Program-made: the position numbers and the translations under genes | Shown: positions 52,713-60,848 of the stretch, piece by piece | Layout: the number at the start of each line of letters is the position of its first letter | Position numbering within the stretch: position 1 is the first letter of the stretch | From: an uncultured Oceanospirillaceae bacterium | GTDB lineage: Bacteria > Pseudomonadota > Gammaproteobacteria > Pseudomonadales > Balneatricaceae | NCBI GenBank assembly: GCA_937136055.1 | Contig: CAKZOD010000074.1 | Coordinates: forward strand, 1-64,000 | Direction: 5' to 3' | Length of the DNA stretch: 64,000 nucleotides | Notes under the pieces: generated by a model | What the model was told of the DNA's origin: nothing | What the model saw: the letters and a program-made list of their open reading frames with translations, nothing else | The model's database searches: none

Positions 52713-53873
52713 ATGTCAGCCCAGATAATATTACCCAGAATTCTTCAAGTAGGTGTCAATGCGAGTACTGAAATTGGCCAAGTAATGCAGCAACTAAACT
52801 GTAAAAAGCCACTGATCATTACCGATAAAATGATGGTTCAACTGGGCTATAGCGCACCTTTAGTTGATGCACTTCAAGCGCTGGGGATCAGTGCACAAGT
52901 GTTTAGCGATACATTGCCAGAGCCTACGGTTGCATCTATTCAAGCAGGTGTTACCACTGCGTGTGAGGGCGGTTTTGATTCGATCATCGCACTAGGCGGT
53001 GGCAGCCCAATTGATAGCGCTAAAGCGATTGCGATATTGGCAAAGCATGGCGGGCAGATGCGTGATTATAAATTTCCACGCATAGTGAGCGAGCGTGGTT
53101 TACCCGTAGTGGCAATCCCAACCACAGCAGGTACCGGCTCTGAAGTGACTAAAGTGACTATCATTACCGATGAAGTCAGCGGCGAGAAAATGTTGTGCAT
53201 GGGCACGGGGTTCATGCCACAAGCGGCATTAATTGATTACACTCTAACGCTGAGTTTACCTGCACGAGTCAGTGCGGATACAGGCATTGATGCGCTAACT
53301 CATGCGATGGAAGCTTATGTGAGTAAAAAAGCTAGCTTGTTTACTGATGGGCAGGCCATTAACGCCATTAAACTACTGGCGCCAAATCTGCGCAAGGTCT
53401 ATCACGATGGGCAAGATGTGCAGGCAAGAGAGCAAATGATGCTGGGTTCTACGCTTGCAGGGATTGCATTTTCAAATGCATCGGTCGCCCTTGTACACGG
53501 GATGAGCCGGCCCATTGGCGCTGCGTTTCATGTGCCACATGGCTTATCAAATGCAATGCTGTTACCTGAAGTGACTCGCTTCTCTTTACCCGGTGCCAGT
53601 GCGCGCTACGCCGATTGCGCAAGAGCAATGGGTATCGCGACAGGCACTGATACAGATGAACAAGCAGGGGTGAAATTAATTGATGAGCTGTATGCGATAA
53701 ACGACGAGCTTCAAGTGCCAAGCCCTGCGCAATTTGGCATTGATCGAGAGGTTTATTTCTCATCATTAACTAACATGGCTGAGCAAGCATTGGCATCTGG
53801 CTCACCGGGTAATAATCCAAGGGAGGCGAGTGTCGAACAAATGGTCGACATCTATAAAGCAGTGTATGAATAG
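52713..53873 (+). CDS. Iron-containing (group III) alcohol dehydrogenase
   Basis: This 386-aa NAD(P)-dependent enzyme of the FucO/AdhB/DhaT family has the cofactor loop IIALGGGSPIDSAKAIA, IPTTAGTGSEVT, DTGIDALTHAMEAYVS with metal ligands, and VALVHGMSRPIGAAFHVPHGLSNAMLLP with the metal-binding His residues. The ribosome site GAGGAG lies 6-7 nt before ATG. It is divergent from the importer operon. It plausibly oxidises the incoming polyol or reduces the aldehyde released by the aldolase. An array of heptamers starts 9 bases after its stop. Confidence 0.9.
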   Translation: MSAQIILPRILQVGVNASTEIGQVMQQLNCKKPLIITDKMMVQLGYSAPLVDALQALGISAQVFSDTLPEPTVASIQAGVTTACEGGFDSIIALGGGSPIDSAKAIAILAKHGGQMRDYKFPRIVSERGLPVVAIPTTAGTGSEVTKVTIITDEVSGEKMLCMGTGFMPQAALIDYTLTLSLPARVSADTGIDALTHAMEAYVSKKASLFTDGQAINAIKLLAPNLRKVYHDGQDVQAREQMMLGSTLAGIAFSNASVALVHGMSRPIGAAFHVPHGLSNAMLLPEVTRFSLPGASARYADCARAMGIATGTDTDEQAGVKLIDELYAINDELQVPSPAQFGIDREVYFSSLTNMAEQALASGSPGNNPREASVEQMVDIYKAVYE

Positions 53874-53881
53874 GGGCGGTT

Positions 53882-54000
53882 GCGAGTAGTGAGTTGCGAG
53901 TTTCGAGTGAATAGTTTCGAGTTTTAAGCTATGAGCTATGAGCTATGAGCTGAGAGCTGAGAGCTGAGAGCTAAGAGCTAAGAGCTAAGAGCTAAGAGCA
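53882..54000. repeat. Heptamer array: 17 tandem 7-bp units, consensus nnGAGyT
   Basis: Exactly 119 bases keep a 7-bp period. The left six or seven units are diverged (GCGAGTA, GTGAGTT, GCGAGTT, TCGAGTG and so on). Then come homogeneous blocks: 3x ATGAGCT, 3x GAGAGCT and 4x AAGAGC(T/A). It begins 9 bases after the Fe-alcohol dehydrogenase stop. No spacers exist, so it is not a CRISPR array. The block structure indicates repeated local slippage or duplication. Confidence 0.92.
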
Positions 54001-54113
54001 GATGTGGAGTGTTGCTGACCAAGTTATTAAACAAATTTAATAGATTGTTGTTACATTGAGCGTTCAACTGCTGATTCTAGGTTTAAATAGGCGCTCACTC
54101 ATTTATACTCTGC

Positions 54114-54190
54114 TTCGTAACTCGTAACTCGTAACTCGTAACTCGTAACTCGTAACTCGTAACTCGTAACTCGTAACTCGTAACTCGTAT
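54114..54190. repeat. Heptamer array: 11 tandem CTCGTAA units just upstream of the IclR gene
   Basis: TTCGTAA, then nine perfect CTCGTAA units, then CTCGTAT. The reverse complement of the unit is a rotation of GAGTTAC, the same GAGTT-type heptamer as the array at 53882-54000 but in inverted orientation. The array ends 11 bases before the IclR ATG, and the ribosome site TAAGG lies directly after it. Copy-number change would alter the promoter/5'-UTR length in 7-bp steps. Confidence 0.95.
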
Positions 54191-54201
54191 TAAGGTCTAA
54201 A

Positions 54202-54972
54202 ATGACGAAAGCGCGCACAACTAAAGGTTCTTCCATTACCCGGGTACTTGAAATAATTGAAGCTATTTCAAATGCACAGCGCCCCTTGAGTCCTTTGGAT
54301 TTATCGCTGATGTTAGATATTCCAAAACCTAGTGTTCATCGCTTAATTCAGCAACTTGAAGAAGATGGCTACATAGAAACGAGTTTACGTGGCACTTTAC
54401 TACCCGGTAATCGATTAGAGCAAGTGGCTGTTGGTGTGATTAATAACAGCCGCCATAAGGTGGAGCGCCAAGCAATCTTAAGTCATCTCGCTGATAAAAT
54501 CGGCGAAACTTGCGGTATTTCAATCCCCGATGGCATTCAAATGCGTTATTACGACAGGGCGCAAACTAACTGGCCTCTGCAAATTCACCTGCCAACCGGC
54601 AGCTCAACACCACTGTGGTGCACTGCCAGTGGTAAATTGTATTTAAGTACTTTGAGTAAAGCAAAACGCACTCGTATTTGTGAAAACTTAAACTTGCATA
54701 AACTAACTAGAAATACCATTGATGACCAAGCAAGTTTGAACAAAGCTCTGGATCAAATTGCACTCACAGGCGTGGGGGTTGATGATCAAGAATTCATTGA
54801 AGGCATGGTGGCTTGTGCAGTGCCGATTCGCAATTCTAAAGGTGAACTATTTGCCTGCCTTTTCACACACGCACCCGTTCTTCGCAAAAGCTTACAAGAT
54901 TTATTAATCTTTACCCCATTATTGCAACAAGCAGCTCAAGAGTTTGAAGCGCTTATCGCGAATGAGGATTAA
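54202..54972 (+). CDS. IclR-family transcriptional regulator
   Basis: This 256-aa protein has an N-terminal winged helix (about 10-70: SITRVLEIIEAISNAQRPLSPLDLSLMLDIPKPSVHRLIQQLEEDGYI, recognisable by SPLDLSLMLDIPKPSVHRLI). The C-terminal IclR ligand domain (about 85-255) has PLWCTASGKLYLSTLS, VDDQEFIEGMVACAVPIRN and GELFACLFTHAP. It probably controls the adjacent Fe-alcohol dehydrogenase or the polyol cluster. Its entire immediate upstream region is the CTCGTAA array, so its expression may be variable between cells or strains. Confidence 0.88.
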   Translation: MTKARTTKGSSITRVLEIIEAISNAQRPLSPLDLSLMLDIPKPSVHRLIQQLEEDGYIETSLRGTLLPGNRLEQVAVGVINNSRHKVERQAILSHLADKIGETCGISIPDGIQMRYYDRAQTNWPLQIHLPTGSSTPLWCTASGKLYLSTLSKAKRTRICENLNLHKLTRNTIDDQASLNKALDQIALTGVGVDDQEFIEGMVACAVPIRNSKGELFACLFTHAPVLRKSLQDLLIFTPLLQQAAQEFEALIANED

Positions 54973-54982
54973 CGGCATCGAT

Positions 54983-56032
54983 TTAGTGACTGTAGCTGAC
55001 TGAAAGAGAACCATACTTTTGGGCACGTTGTTGGCCATTAAACTCCTTAGTGCGATAAACGTGGGAATAACTGATATTCCAACGCTTATAAGTTGTGCTT
55101 AGCCCTACTGTGATATCCGCTACGGCTCTCTTTTTATCGACACTGTGGCTATCGGTAAAAGTGTTGCCATCTAGAAAAATATTACGTCCTACTAAGCGCA
55201 TATCAGAGGCGAGAAAGGCATGCATTTGTAGGCCTCTATCGTTCGGTTTTCCTTTGCCCGGGTTATTGCTATCACCACCAGGTCGCAGTGTTGAAGTACC
55301 AAAATCACTGTTTAACGGCCAACCTGCACGCAGCTCTGCTCCTGCATTTAGGTAGGTGGCAACATTACCCACGCTCCCTCCCCAGTGGGTGATGAGATCA
55401 GTATCGATGACATTAAATACTTTTCCTTTAACAGGCTTAAAACGCCTTTTTCGCTCAAATACCAACTGTACACCAAGCTCGTTTTTCAACTGGTTATCCC
55501 AGCCATGAAAGCGCTCGATATTGCGAGCATCATGAATAAGGTTTTGTGTTTGTTTGGCAAGCGCAGCAGGACCTACAACACCTAAGTTAAGCTCAAAACT
55601 GTGCAGCTTATTTTCCGTTCTTGCCTGATAACCTATCCCGCCGTAAAGCCAGCCAGCATAAGGGCGATCATTACTATCCAGTGTCAGCTTTTGTTTATCT
55701 TTTGGGGTGAACATTAACTGGCCGACACTGACAACGATATTGCGATGCACTTGGTCCGTTTCATTCGCATCTAACGAGGGGTGTAAAGGTTCAAGAAGCT
55801 CGTTGATATGGGTAACCCAATGATAAGTTTTTTGCTGTGCATTTAAAAAATCTGAAACATCCGGTGAAACCCAAGACGCCCTCACACCGTTAGTATAATT
55901 TAAGTCTGTGTTAGCGAAGAGATCGTTTTCAAGGTGTAAGTTTAACGTCCATTTATCATCTGCTGCGATTAAAGAGGTGCTGGAGACACAAAGAGCTCCA
56001 GTTAAAATGGCTGCGGGTATATCTTTTTTCAT
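54983..56032 (-). CDS. LpxR-family (DUF2219) outer-membrane lipid A 3'-O-deacylase-like protein
   Basis: LpxR removes the 3'-acyloxyacyl chain of lipid A at the outer membrane. This 349-aa protein has a signal peptide (MKKDIPAAILTGALCVSSTSLIAA) and the family core: HLENDLFANTDLNYTNGVRASW with the conserved Asn-Asp, RPYAGWLYGGIGYQ, LGVVGPAALAKQTQNLIHDA and FHGWDNQLKNELGVQL, ending in a beta-barrel pattern with terminal aromatic-type residues (SVSYSH). ATG 56032 is preferred over an upstream TTG at 56047. A 9-bp tandem repeat lies 40-84 bp upstream of the ATG, in the promoter region. Confidence 0.85.
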   Translation of the reverse strand: MKKDIPAAILTGALCVSSTSLIAADDKWTLNLHLENDLFANTDLNYTNGVRASWVSPDVSDFLNAQQKTYHWVTHINELLEPLHPSLDANETDQVHRNIVVSVGQLMFTPKDKQKLTLDSNDRPYAGWLYGGIGYQARTENKLHSFELNLGVVGPAALAKQTQNLIHDARNIERFHGWDNQLKNELGVQLVFERKRRFKPVKGKVFNVIDTDLITHWGGSVGNVATYLNAGAELRAGWPLNSDFGTSTLRPGGDSNNPGKGKPNDRGLQMHAFLASDMRLVGRNIFLDGNTFTDSHSVDKKRAVADITVGLSTTYKRWNISYSHVYRTKEFNGQQRAQKYGSLSVSYSH

Positions 56033-56071
56033 AGGGCTTCTTTGCAAGATCTTCGATAAATTAAGGTGTGC

Positions 56072-56116
56072 TAAAGTTACTAAAGTTACTAAAGTTACTA
56101 AAGTTACTAAAGGTAG
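56072..56116. repeat. Nonamer array (TAAAGTTAC x4 plus one degenerate) upstream of the lpxR-like gene
   Basis: Four exact 9-bp units (56072-56107) are followed by TAAAGGTAG (56108-56116). On the gene's strand the unit reads GTAACTTTA. The array occupies positions about -84 to -40 relative to the ATG, where the promoter should be. Confidence 0.92.
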
Positions 56117-56271
56117 AGCAGGTATTCTAAGTGCGCAGATTATAATCTTATTTTGCTGCGCAAAGAATCTAAAAAATAAAGGAGCAAAGAAATATCTGGA
56201 ATGTGATTAATCTACCCCTCTAGGGTGCTAACTTAGAGAGGGTGTTTTAAGTAGTTGTAGCTAAAGCGTGG

Positions 56272-56475
56272 TTATGTTGTCTGTTTTCGCAATTTAGTGA
56301 CCACCTCCCCACCAATTCCCCAGTTATCTGTATTCACTTCATCGATTACAACCACTGTGGTTTTAGGGTTCTTGTTGAGTACGTCGACTAACAGTTGTGT
56401 AGCACCTTGAATAAGTTGAGCTTTTTGTTCGGCGCTGACCTGTTCATCGGTGATTTTAATATTAACGTATGGCAT
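56272..56475 (-). CDS. 4-oxalocrotonate tautomerase family protein
   Basis: This 67-aa protein begins MPYVNIKITDE. After Met removal the N-terminal Pro1 is the catalytic base of this family. VDVLNKNPKTTVVVIDEVNTDNWGIGG matches the conserved body (KNPxxTxVVIxEV, then W-G-x-G-G). The substrate is unknown; the proteins act as small cytoplasmic hexamers. It overlaps the EamA transporter gene by 14 bp and is downstream of it, so they form one operon divergent from a LysR gene. Confidence 0.88.
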   Translation of the reverse strand: MPYVNIKITDEQVSAEQKAQLIQGATQLLVDVLNKNPKTTVVVIDEVNTDNWGIGGEVVTKLRKQTT

Positions 56476-57364
56476 GTTTAATCCTCTTTAGATTGAATTG
56501 GCTGTGTACTAAAAGTGAGCCTAAGCTGACAAGAAGCAAGGCGCTGATCAGTGTGATTGAAAGGGGCTCGTCAAAGAAAAAGATCGCGGCAACGCCTGAC
56601 ACTAAAGGAACAATTGCCATCACACTGCCGACGCTTGAAGGACCGATCAGTTGAACTGCTCTGACATAAAAAAGCATTTGCACAATAGTCGCTAGAAAAC
56701 CTTGATAAATTCCTTGAATGGCGATGTCCTGCCATAACTCTAAGCTGATTTGTTTAGGCGCGAAAGCGATATAAAAAGGAAGGTAAATCAGACAAGTGAT
56801 TACCGCTAAGCTCACCGTCGCCTGCCAAGGTGTAATTCCCCAGCGTTTAACCAGTACCGAAAAGACAGACCAGCATAGCCCACCTAATATCAAATAAATT
56901 TGACCGAGACTGATACTGGATTGTGAGAGATAAATTGGTATTAATAGGGCACTGACACCTAAGGTGATCACCGTTATTCCCAAAAGTTTGTTAATGCTGG
57001 GGCGCTCTTTGTTGATCCACACCGCGAAGATTAAAATAAATATTGGCATTAAGCCTGGAAGCAAAATAGCGGCTTGTGCAGCACTGGCTAACTGAAAACC
57101 GTGAAAGGTAAATAGCGCAAAGCCTAGCCCACCAACCAAGCTACAAGTGATTAGCTTTACATTAAATAAATTAAAACGAAATTTAAACCACCAAAAGGGC
57201 AACACGATTAAGCTACAGCTGAGGTAGCGAATAGCAATGACATCGAAGGCATTAAGATCGCTAGTGCCACCTAAGCGTGACACTAAAATAAAGCCAGACC
57301 AAATGATTGCTGCTCCCAGCGCAAAGGCATAGCCGTTGTCCTTGATATTCAATGCAATGCTCAC
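56462..57364 (-). CDS. EamA/DMT-family transporter
   Basis: This 300-aa inner-membrane protein has ten predicted helices in two EamA repeats. It begins near AFALGAAIIWSGFILVSRLGG; the second repeat begins near QIYLILGGLCWSVFSVLVKRWG and ends ISALLLVSLGSLLVH. GTG 57364 is preferred because GGAG lies six bases before it; the open frame runs on to TTG 57403. It is probably an exporter of a metabolite. The divergent LysR gene is its likely regulator and the tautomerase is co-transcribed. Confidence 0.85.
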   Translation of the reverse strand: MSIALNIKDNGYAFALGAAIIWSGFILVSRLGGTSDLNAFDVIAIRYLSCSLIVLPFWWFKFRFNLFNVKLITCSLVGGLGFALFTFHGFQLASAAQAAILLPGLMPIFILIFAVWINKERPSINKLLGITVITLGVSALLIPIYLSQSSISLGQIYLILGGLCWSVFSVLVKRWGITPWQATVSLAVITCLIYLPFYIAFAPKQISLELWQDIAIQGIYQGFLATIVQMLFYVRAVQLIGPSSVGSVMAIVPLVSGVAAIFFFDEPLSITLISALLLVSLGSLLVHSQFNLKRIKHAIR

Positions 57365-57493
57365 AAGCTTCTCCAAAATGTTGATGGGTGTTAATGAGCA
57401 CAAGAGTAATTTATAATAACTTTCATTAATAATGAATAATGATGAAACACTATTTCATTAAATGTGAATAAGTGATTTGACTGAGGAGTGATG

Positions 57494-58417
57494 ATGGAGC
57501 TATCTGATTTGAGAGTATTTTTACAAGTTGTTGAAAGTGGCGGTGTTAGTGCTGCTGCCGAACAGCTAAATAGAGTGCCTTCTAACGTCACGGCGCGGAT
57601 TAAAAGCTTAGAAGAAAAGCTGGATAAAGCGCTTTTTGTAAGAGATAAGAATCGCCTGCGTATATCGCCAGCGGGAGAACAGTTACTACCTTATGCCAAG
57701 CAGTTATTGACGCTTTCAGAACAAGCTAAAAACGCCTTAACAGATAGTGAACCCAGTGGGCAATTAAGACTTGGTTCAATGGAGGCTGTTGCCGCGACTC
57801 ACTTAGTTGAGCCTGTGATGCAATTTCACCAAAAGTATCCGCAAGTTAAATTAGAGGTAAAAACGGCGCCGACCGGTGAGCTAATTGATCGCATACTAGC
57901 CGGGGATTTAGATGTTGCGCTAGTGGCTGATAGCTACCCCGATAGTCGCTTGACGCAAACCCAGGTATTTGAGGAAGAGCTGGTTATTGTTTCGGATTTA
58001 AAGCACGAGGCTATTACAAGCGTGAATGATTTAGGCTGCGATCCGACCTTTATTGGTTTCAGTGCCAGTTGTGCCTATCGCAACAAAATGACTCAATGGA
58101 TAAAAAGTGCGGGGCATCGGGTGAAGGTGATTGAAATCAGCTCATATCATACGATGCTGAGTTGTGTGGCGGCGGGTATGGGAGTTGGTATTGTGCCTAA
58201 GGCCTTGTTGGCTAGCTATCCTTGTTCAACGAGTATTCAAGTACATGTACTGGATAGACAATGGCGACAATCAATAACGAGTTTAATTTGGCGTAATGAT
58301 AGTGTTAGCCCAAGTATTCTTGCTTTTGCTAAAGAGGTCACACATATTTCTAACTGTAACCCTCAAAAAATAATGGCGGGTGAAGAGCGTCAAAAGCAGG
58401 CAACCGATAAGGTTTGA
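57494..58417 (+). CDS. LysR-family transcriptional regulator
   Basis: This 307-aa protein has an N-terminal winged helix-turn-helix (about 1-60: MELSDLRVFLQVVESGGVSAAAEQLNRVPSNVTARIKSLEE, recognised by SAAAEQLNRVPSNVTARI). A LysR substrate-binding domain (about 85-290) has LRLGSMEAVAATHLVEPV and the YHTMLSCVAAGMGVGIVPKALL effector-domain signature. ATG 57494 has GAGGAG at 5-nt spacing. It is divergent from the EamA/tautomerase operon, which it probably controls. Confidence 0.9.
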   Translation: MELSDLRVFLQVVESGGVSAAAEQLNRVPSNVTARIKSLEEKLDKALFVRDKNRLRISPAGEQLLPYAKQLLTLSEQAKNALTDSEPSGQLRLGSMEAVAATHLVEPVMQFHQKYPQVKLEVKTAPTGELIDRILAGDLDVALVADSYPDSRLTQTQVFEEELVIVSDLKHEAITSVNDLGCDPTFIGFSASCAYRNKMTQWIKSAGHRVKVIEISSYHTMLSCVAAGMGVGIVPKALLASYPCSTSIQVHVLDRQWRQSITSLIWRNDSVSPSILAFAKEVTHISNCNPQKIMAGEERQKQATDKV

Positions 58418-58681
58418 ATATATCACGGGTTATTTCTAAACAAGCGAATGAATTAAATGCGCTGCTTAATGAATCTAATACTAAGGTTAATCGAGTAAAG
58501 TGAATCAGTAAATGATTTCACCGGTCATTTGATCGGTATTGAAAGTCATTAATGATAAATAGCTTATTCGCTATAACCTTAAAAAAAATAAGGGTAAAAT
58601 TAATACACAGTACATCACAGTAGTGCCTTCATAAAGAAGCTCGTACTAACTGTTGCTGGTTGAATTTTCGGAGAGAAATAC

Positions 58682-60184
58682 ATGATACAGATGTTCGTCG
58701 ATTTTAATTGCCCTTTTTGCTTTGTTCAATCAGAGCGGCTGCTGCAATTTAAGCCGACGATTCAAGTTGAATACCGATTTATCGAGCATGCACCAAATGT
58801 GATTAGCCACGCTAACACTGCAGACCAATTGGCGCTGCTTAATGAAGAGTATGACATTATTGTCGAGCGAGGCAGTGACATTAGTATCTCTAAACCCAGT
58901 TTCTGTGTTAATACCCGCTTAGCCATTCTTTATTATCTCAGTATGTTAGAGAGCTACCCGCATAAAGCTAAAATTTTTCGTACTTTGGTTTATCGCGCTT
59001 ACTGGCAGCATGATAGGGATATCTCAAAGCCCGAAGAAATGGCACATATACTCAAGCAGCTTGATTGTGAAGGTTTGCAGCCATCTGAAACGGCCATCGA
59101 TCATTTTCGTGAAACTCAGAGCTTTTGGTTAAACGGAGATTTAGATCAGCGTATCCCAGCAATGCGCAGTGATAAAAATGGCTTGCTGTTAGGGTTGCAG
59201 CACATTGATACGATAAACGCTTATGTCGCAGGGAATGAGTCATTTCAATACATCCAAGGGGAAATTTGTAAGCCGGATAATCAGCAGAAAATTGCTTTAG
59301 TTGATCTAGCTCCCTTAGCGGAGATCCTATTTAGAAGCAGCGCACTTTATGAGATCCAGCAGTTTGCAACCGTTGATCAATTGTTAGCAGATTACGCTTT
59401 ACACGAATTTAAAGTGATACTGTTTAAGGTCAGCGATAATGAACAGGCATGGCAGGGGTTTTTAAAGCTTAAAGAAAGTACGCTTAATCGCTATTTACCC
59501 TTGATTGCTATAACTGAAGAGCACAGCCCCAAACTCATCAAACAAGGATATATTTTAGGGGCTAACGACGTCTTTAATTTAGTGACGGTTGATGAGTACA
59601 TTTTGCCTTGCCTAGCGAGCCGCATTACCAGTTTCCAGTTATTAAACACCTTATCAGATCATGCGCAAATAGATGGGTTAACACAGCTGTGGAATAAACG
59701 CTCATTTCTCGATTATGCCCAGCGCAAGTGGAGAAACTCTTGCCGCATGAAATCTAACTTAGCGGTGATCATCATGGATATTGATAATTTCAAAGCCTAT
59801 AACGATGAATATGGCCATTTAACTGGGGATAAGAGTCTGCAAAAAATAGGCTACATGCTCAATCAAGCACTGCATCGCCCCGATGATATTGCAGCGCGCT
59901 TTGGGGGGGAGGAGTTTTGTTTGGTTCTCCCTGACACTGATTACCAAGGGGCGTGTAAGGTGATAGAGCGTATTCAAGAAGGGTTGCGAAATCTGGCTAT
60001 CGATCACTGCAAAAATTCAGCGTGTGACGATGGTTTGATTACTATGAGCTACGGTGGTGTCATTTGTGTTGGCCACCCTGATCACGCATTAATGGGCGTA
60101 TTGGAAAAAGCAGATCAAGCTTTATATCAAGCGAAGGATTTAGGCCGCAATCAAGCCAAGTTAATTGAGATGGTGTTCTCCTAA
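58682..60184 (+). CDS. DsbA-like / pseudo-receiver / GGDEF fusion diguanylate cyclase
   Basis: This is a 500-aa cytoplasmic protein with no signal peptide. Residues 1-200 form a DsbA/HCCA-isomerase-type thioredoxin fold with the redox motif CPFC at 10-13 in MFVDFNCPFCFVQSE, and FRTLVYRAYWQHDRDIS as in FrnE-like proteins. Residues about 205-325 resemble a receiver domain (LPLIAIT, GANDVFNLVTVDEYILPCLASRI) but lack a clear phospho-acceptor Asp. Residues about 330-500 are GGDEF with GGEEF at 408-412 and an I-site RPDD at five-residue spacing. It probably links thiol redox state to c-di-GMP synthesis (inference). Confidence 0.85.
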   Translation: MIQMFVDFNCPFCFVQSERLLQFKPTIQVEYRFIEHAPNVISHANTADQLALLNEEYDIIVERGSDISISKPSFCVNTRLAILYYLSMLESYPHKAKIFRTLVYRAYWQHDRDISKPEEMAHILKQLDCEGLQPSETAIDHFRETQSFWLNGDLDQRIPAMRSDKNGLLLGLQHIDTINAYVAGNESFQYIQGEICKPDNQQKIALVDLAPLAEILFRSSALYEIQQFATVDQLLADYALHEFKVILFKVSDNEQAWQGFLKLKESTLNRYLPLIAITEEHSPKLIKQGYILGANDVFNLVTVDEYILPCLASRITSFQLLNTLSDHAQIDGLTQLWNKRSFLDYAQRKWRNSCRMKSNLAVIIMDIDNFKAYNDEYGHLTGDKSLQKIGYMLNQALHRPDDIAARFGGEEFCLVLPDTDYQGACKVIERIQEGLRNLAIDHCKNSACDDGLITMSYGGVICVGHPDHALMGVLEKADQALYQAKDLGRNQAKLIEMVFS

Positions 60185-60262
60185 AAACTCATATCAGGAG
60201 TTGCTAGTGTCAATCCATTATTTGATGGACTTATTCATTTGTCAGATGGCAATGGGCTCGAA

Positions 60263-60760
60263 CTAGCTAGGTATAGCCACTACTTCATCACCAACCTTAA
60301 TCTCTCCACTTTGCAATATTTTTGCGCACAATCCGCCATGACCTAGCATCGCAGCAATCGTACCCGGGCCTAGGGCCTTTTCCATGCGCGAGCAAGGATG
60401 GCACAGCGCGGTTGCTTCAAATACAGCATCACCGATACGAAATTGTTGATGTCTCAATGCAGTTAAGTTGATACCTGAGACAACTAAGTTACGCCGTAAA
60501 ATAGCAGGATCAATCGACTCGCGCCCGGTAAAGTGGGCGATAAGATTGATGTATTCTTGAGAGATAATGGTCGTTTGGCGAGCCGAGCCTGGTGTTTTTT
60601 CACAGCGATGATCGCCCTCTAAACCGAGGGTTTGCTTAGCTATAACGCTATCGACTACGTGCATATCGGCTTTTCTAGCGGGGCGCAGGCCTATCCATTC
60701 TAACTGTCCTGGTGGTAAATCTTTGATGAAACGTCCGAACAGATTCTTTTGTGCACTCAT
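60263..60760 (-). CDS. MOSC-domain protein
   Basis: This 165-aa single-domain protein resembles the C-terminal domain of molybdenum-cofactor sulfurases. It has LGLEGDHRCEKTPGSARQTTIIS, LRRNLVVSGINLTAL and the conserved cysteine in ALCHPCSRMEKALGPG. Members bind or transfer sulfur on Moco or act in detoxification (YiiM/MARC-like). The partner here is unknown. It is convergent with the GGDEF fusion gene; the AraC-GyrI gene lies 88 bp upstream on the same strand. Confidence 0.88.
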   Translation of the reverse strand: MSAQKNLFGRFIKDLPPGQLEWIGLRPARKADMHVVDSVIAKQTLGLEGDHRCEKTPGSARQTTIISQEYINLIAHFTGRESIDPAILRRNLVVSGINLTALRHQQFRIGDAVFEATALCHPCSRMEKALGPGTIAAMLGHGGLCAKILQSGEIKVGDEVVAIPS

Positions 60761-60848
60761 GTAAATTCCCCACTGTGGTTCTTATCCAGCACAGGCTATC
60801 GTAAAGCTCACTGGCATGCTAGTGGGGAGTATAACAATACAGGTTTTG

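Noticed and set aside
53882..54190. CRISPR-like repetitive array
   Set aside because: Units are 7 bp, contiguous and without spacers, and no cas genes are nearby. It is a tandem microsatellite.
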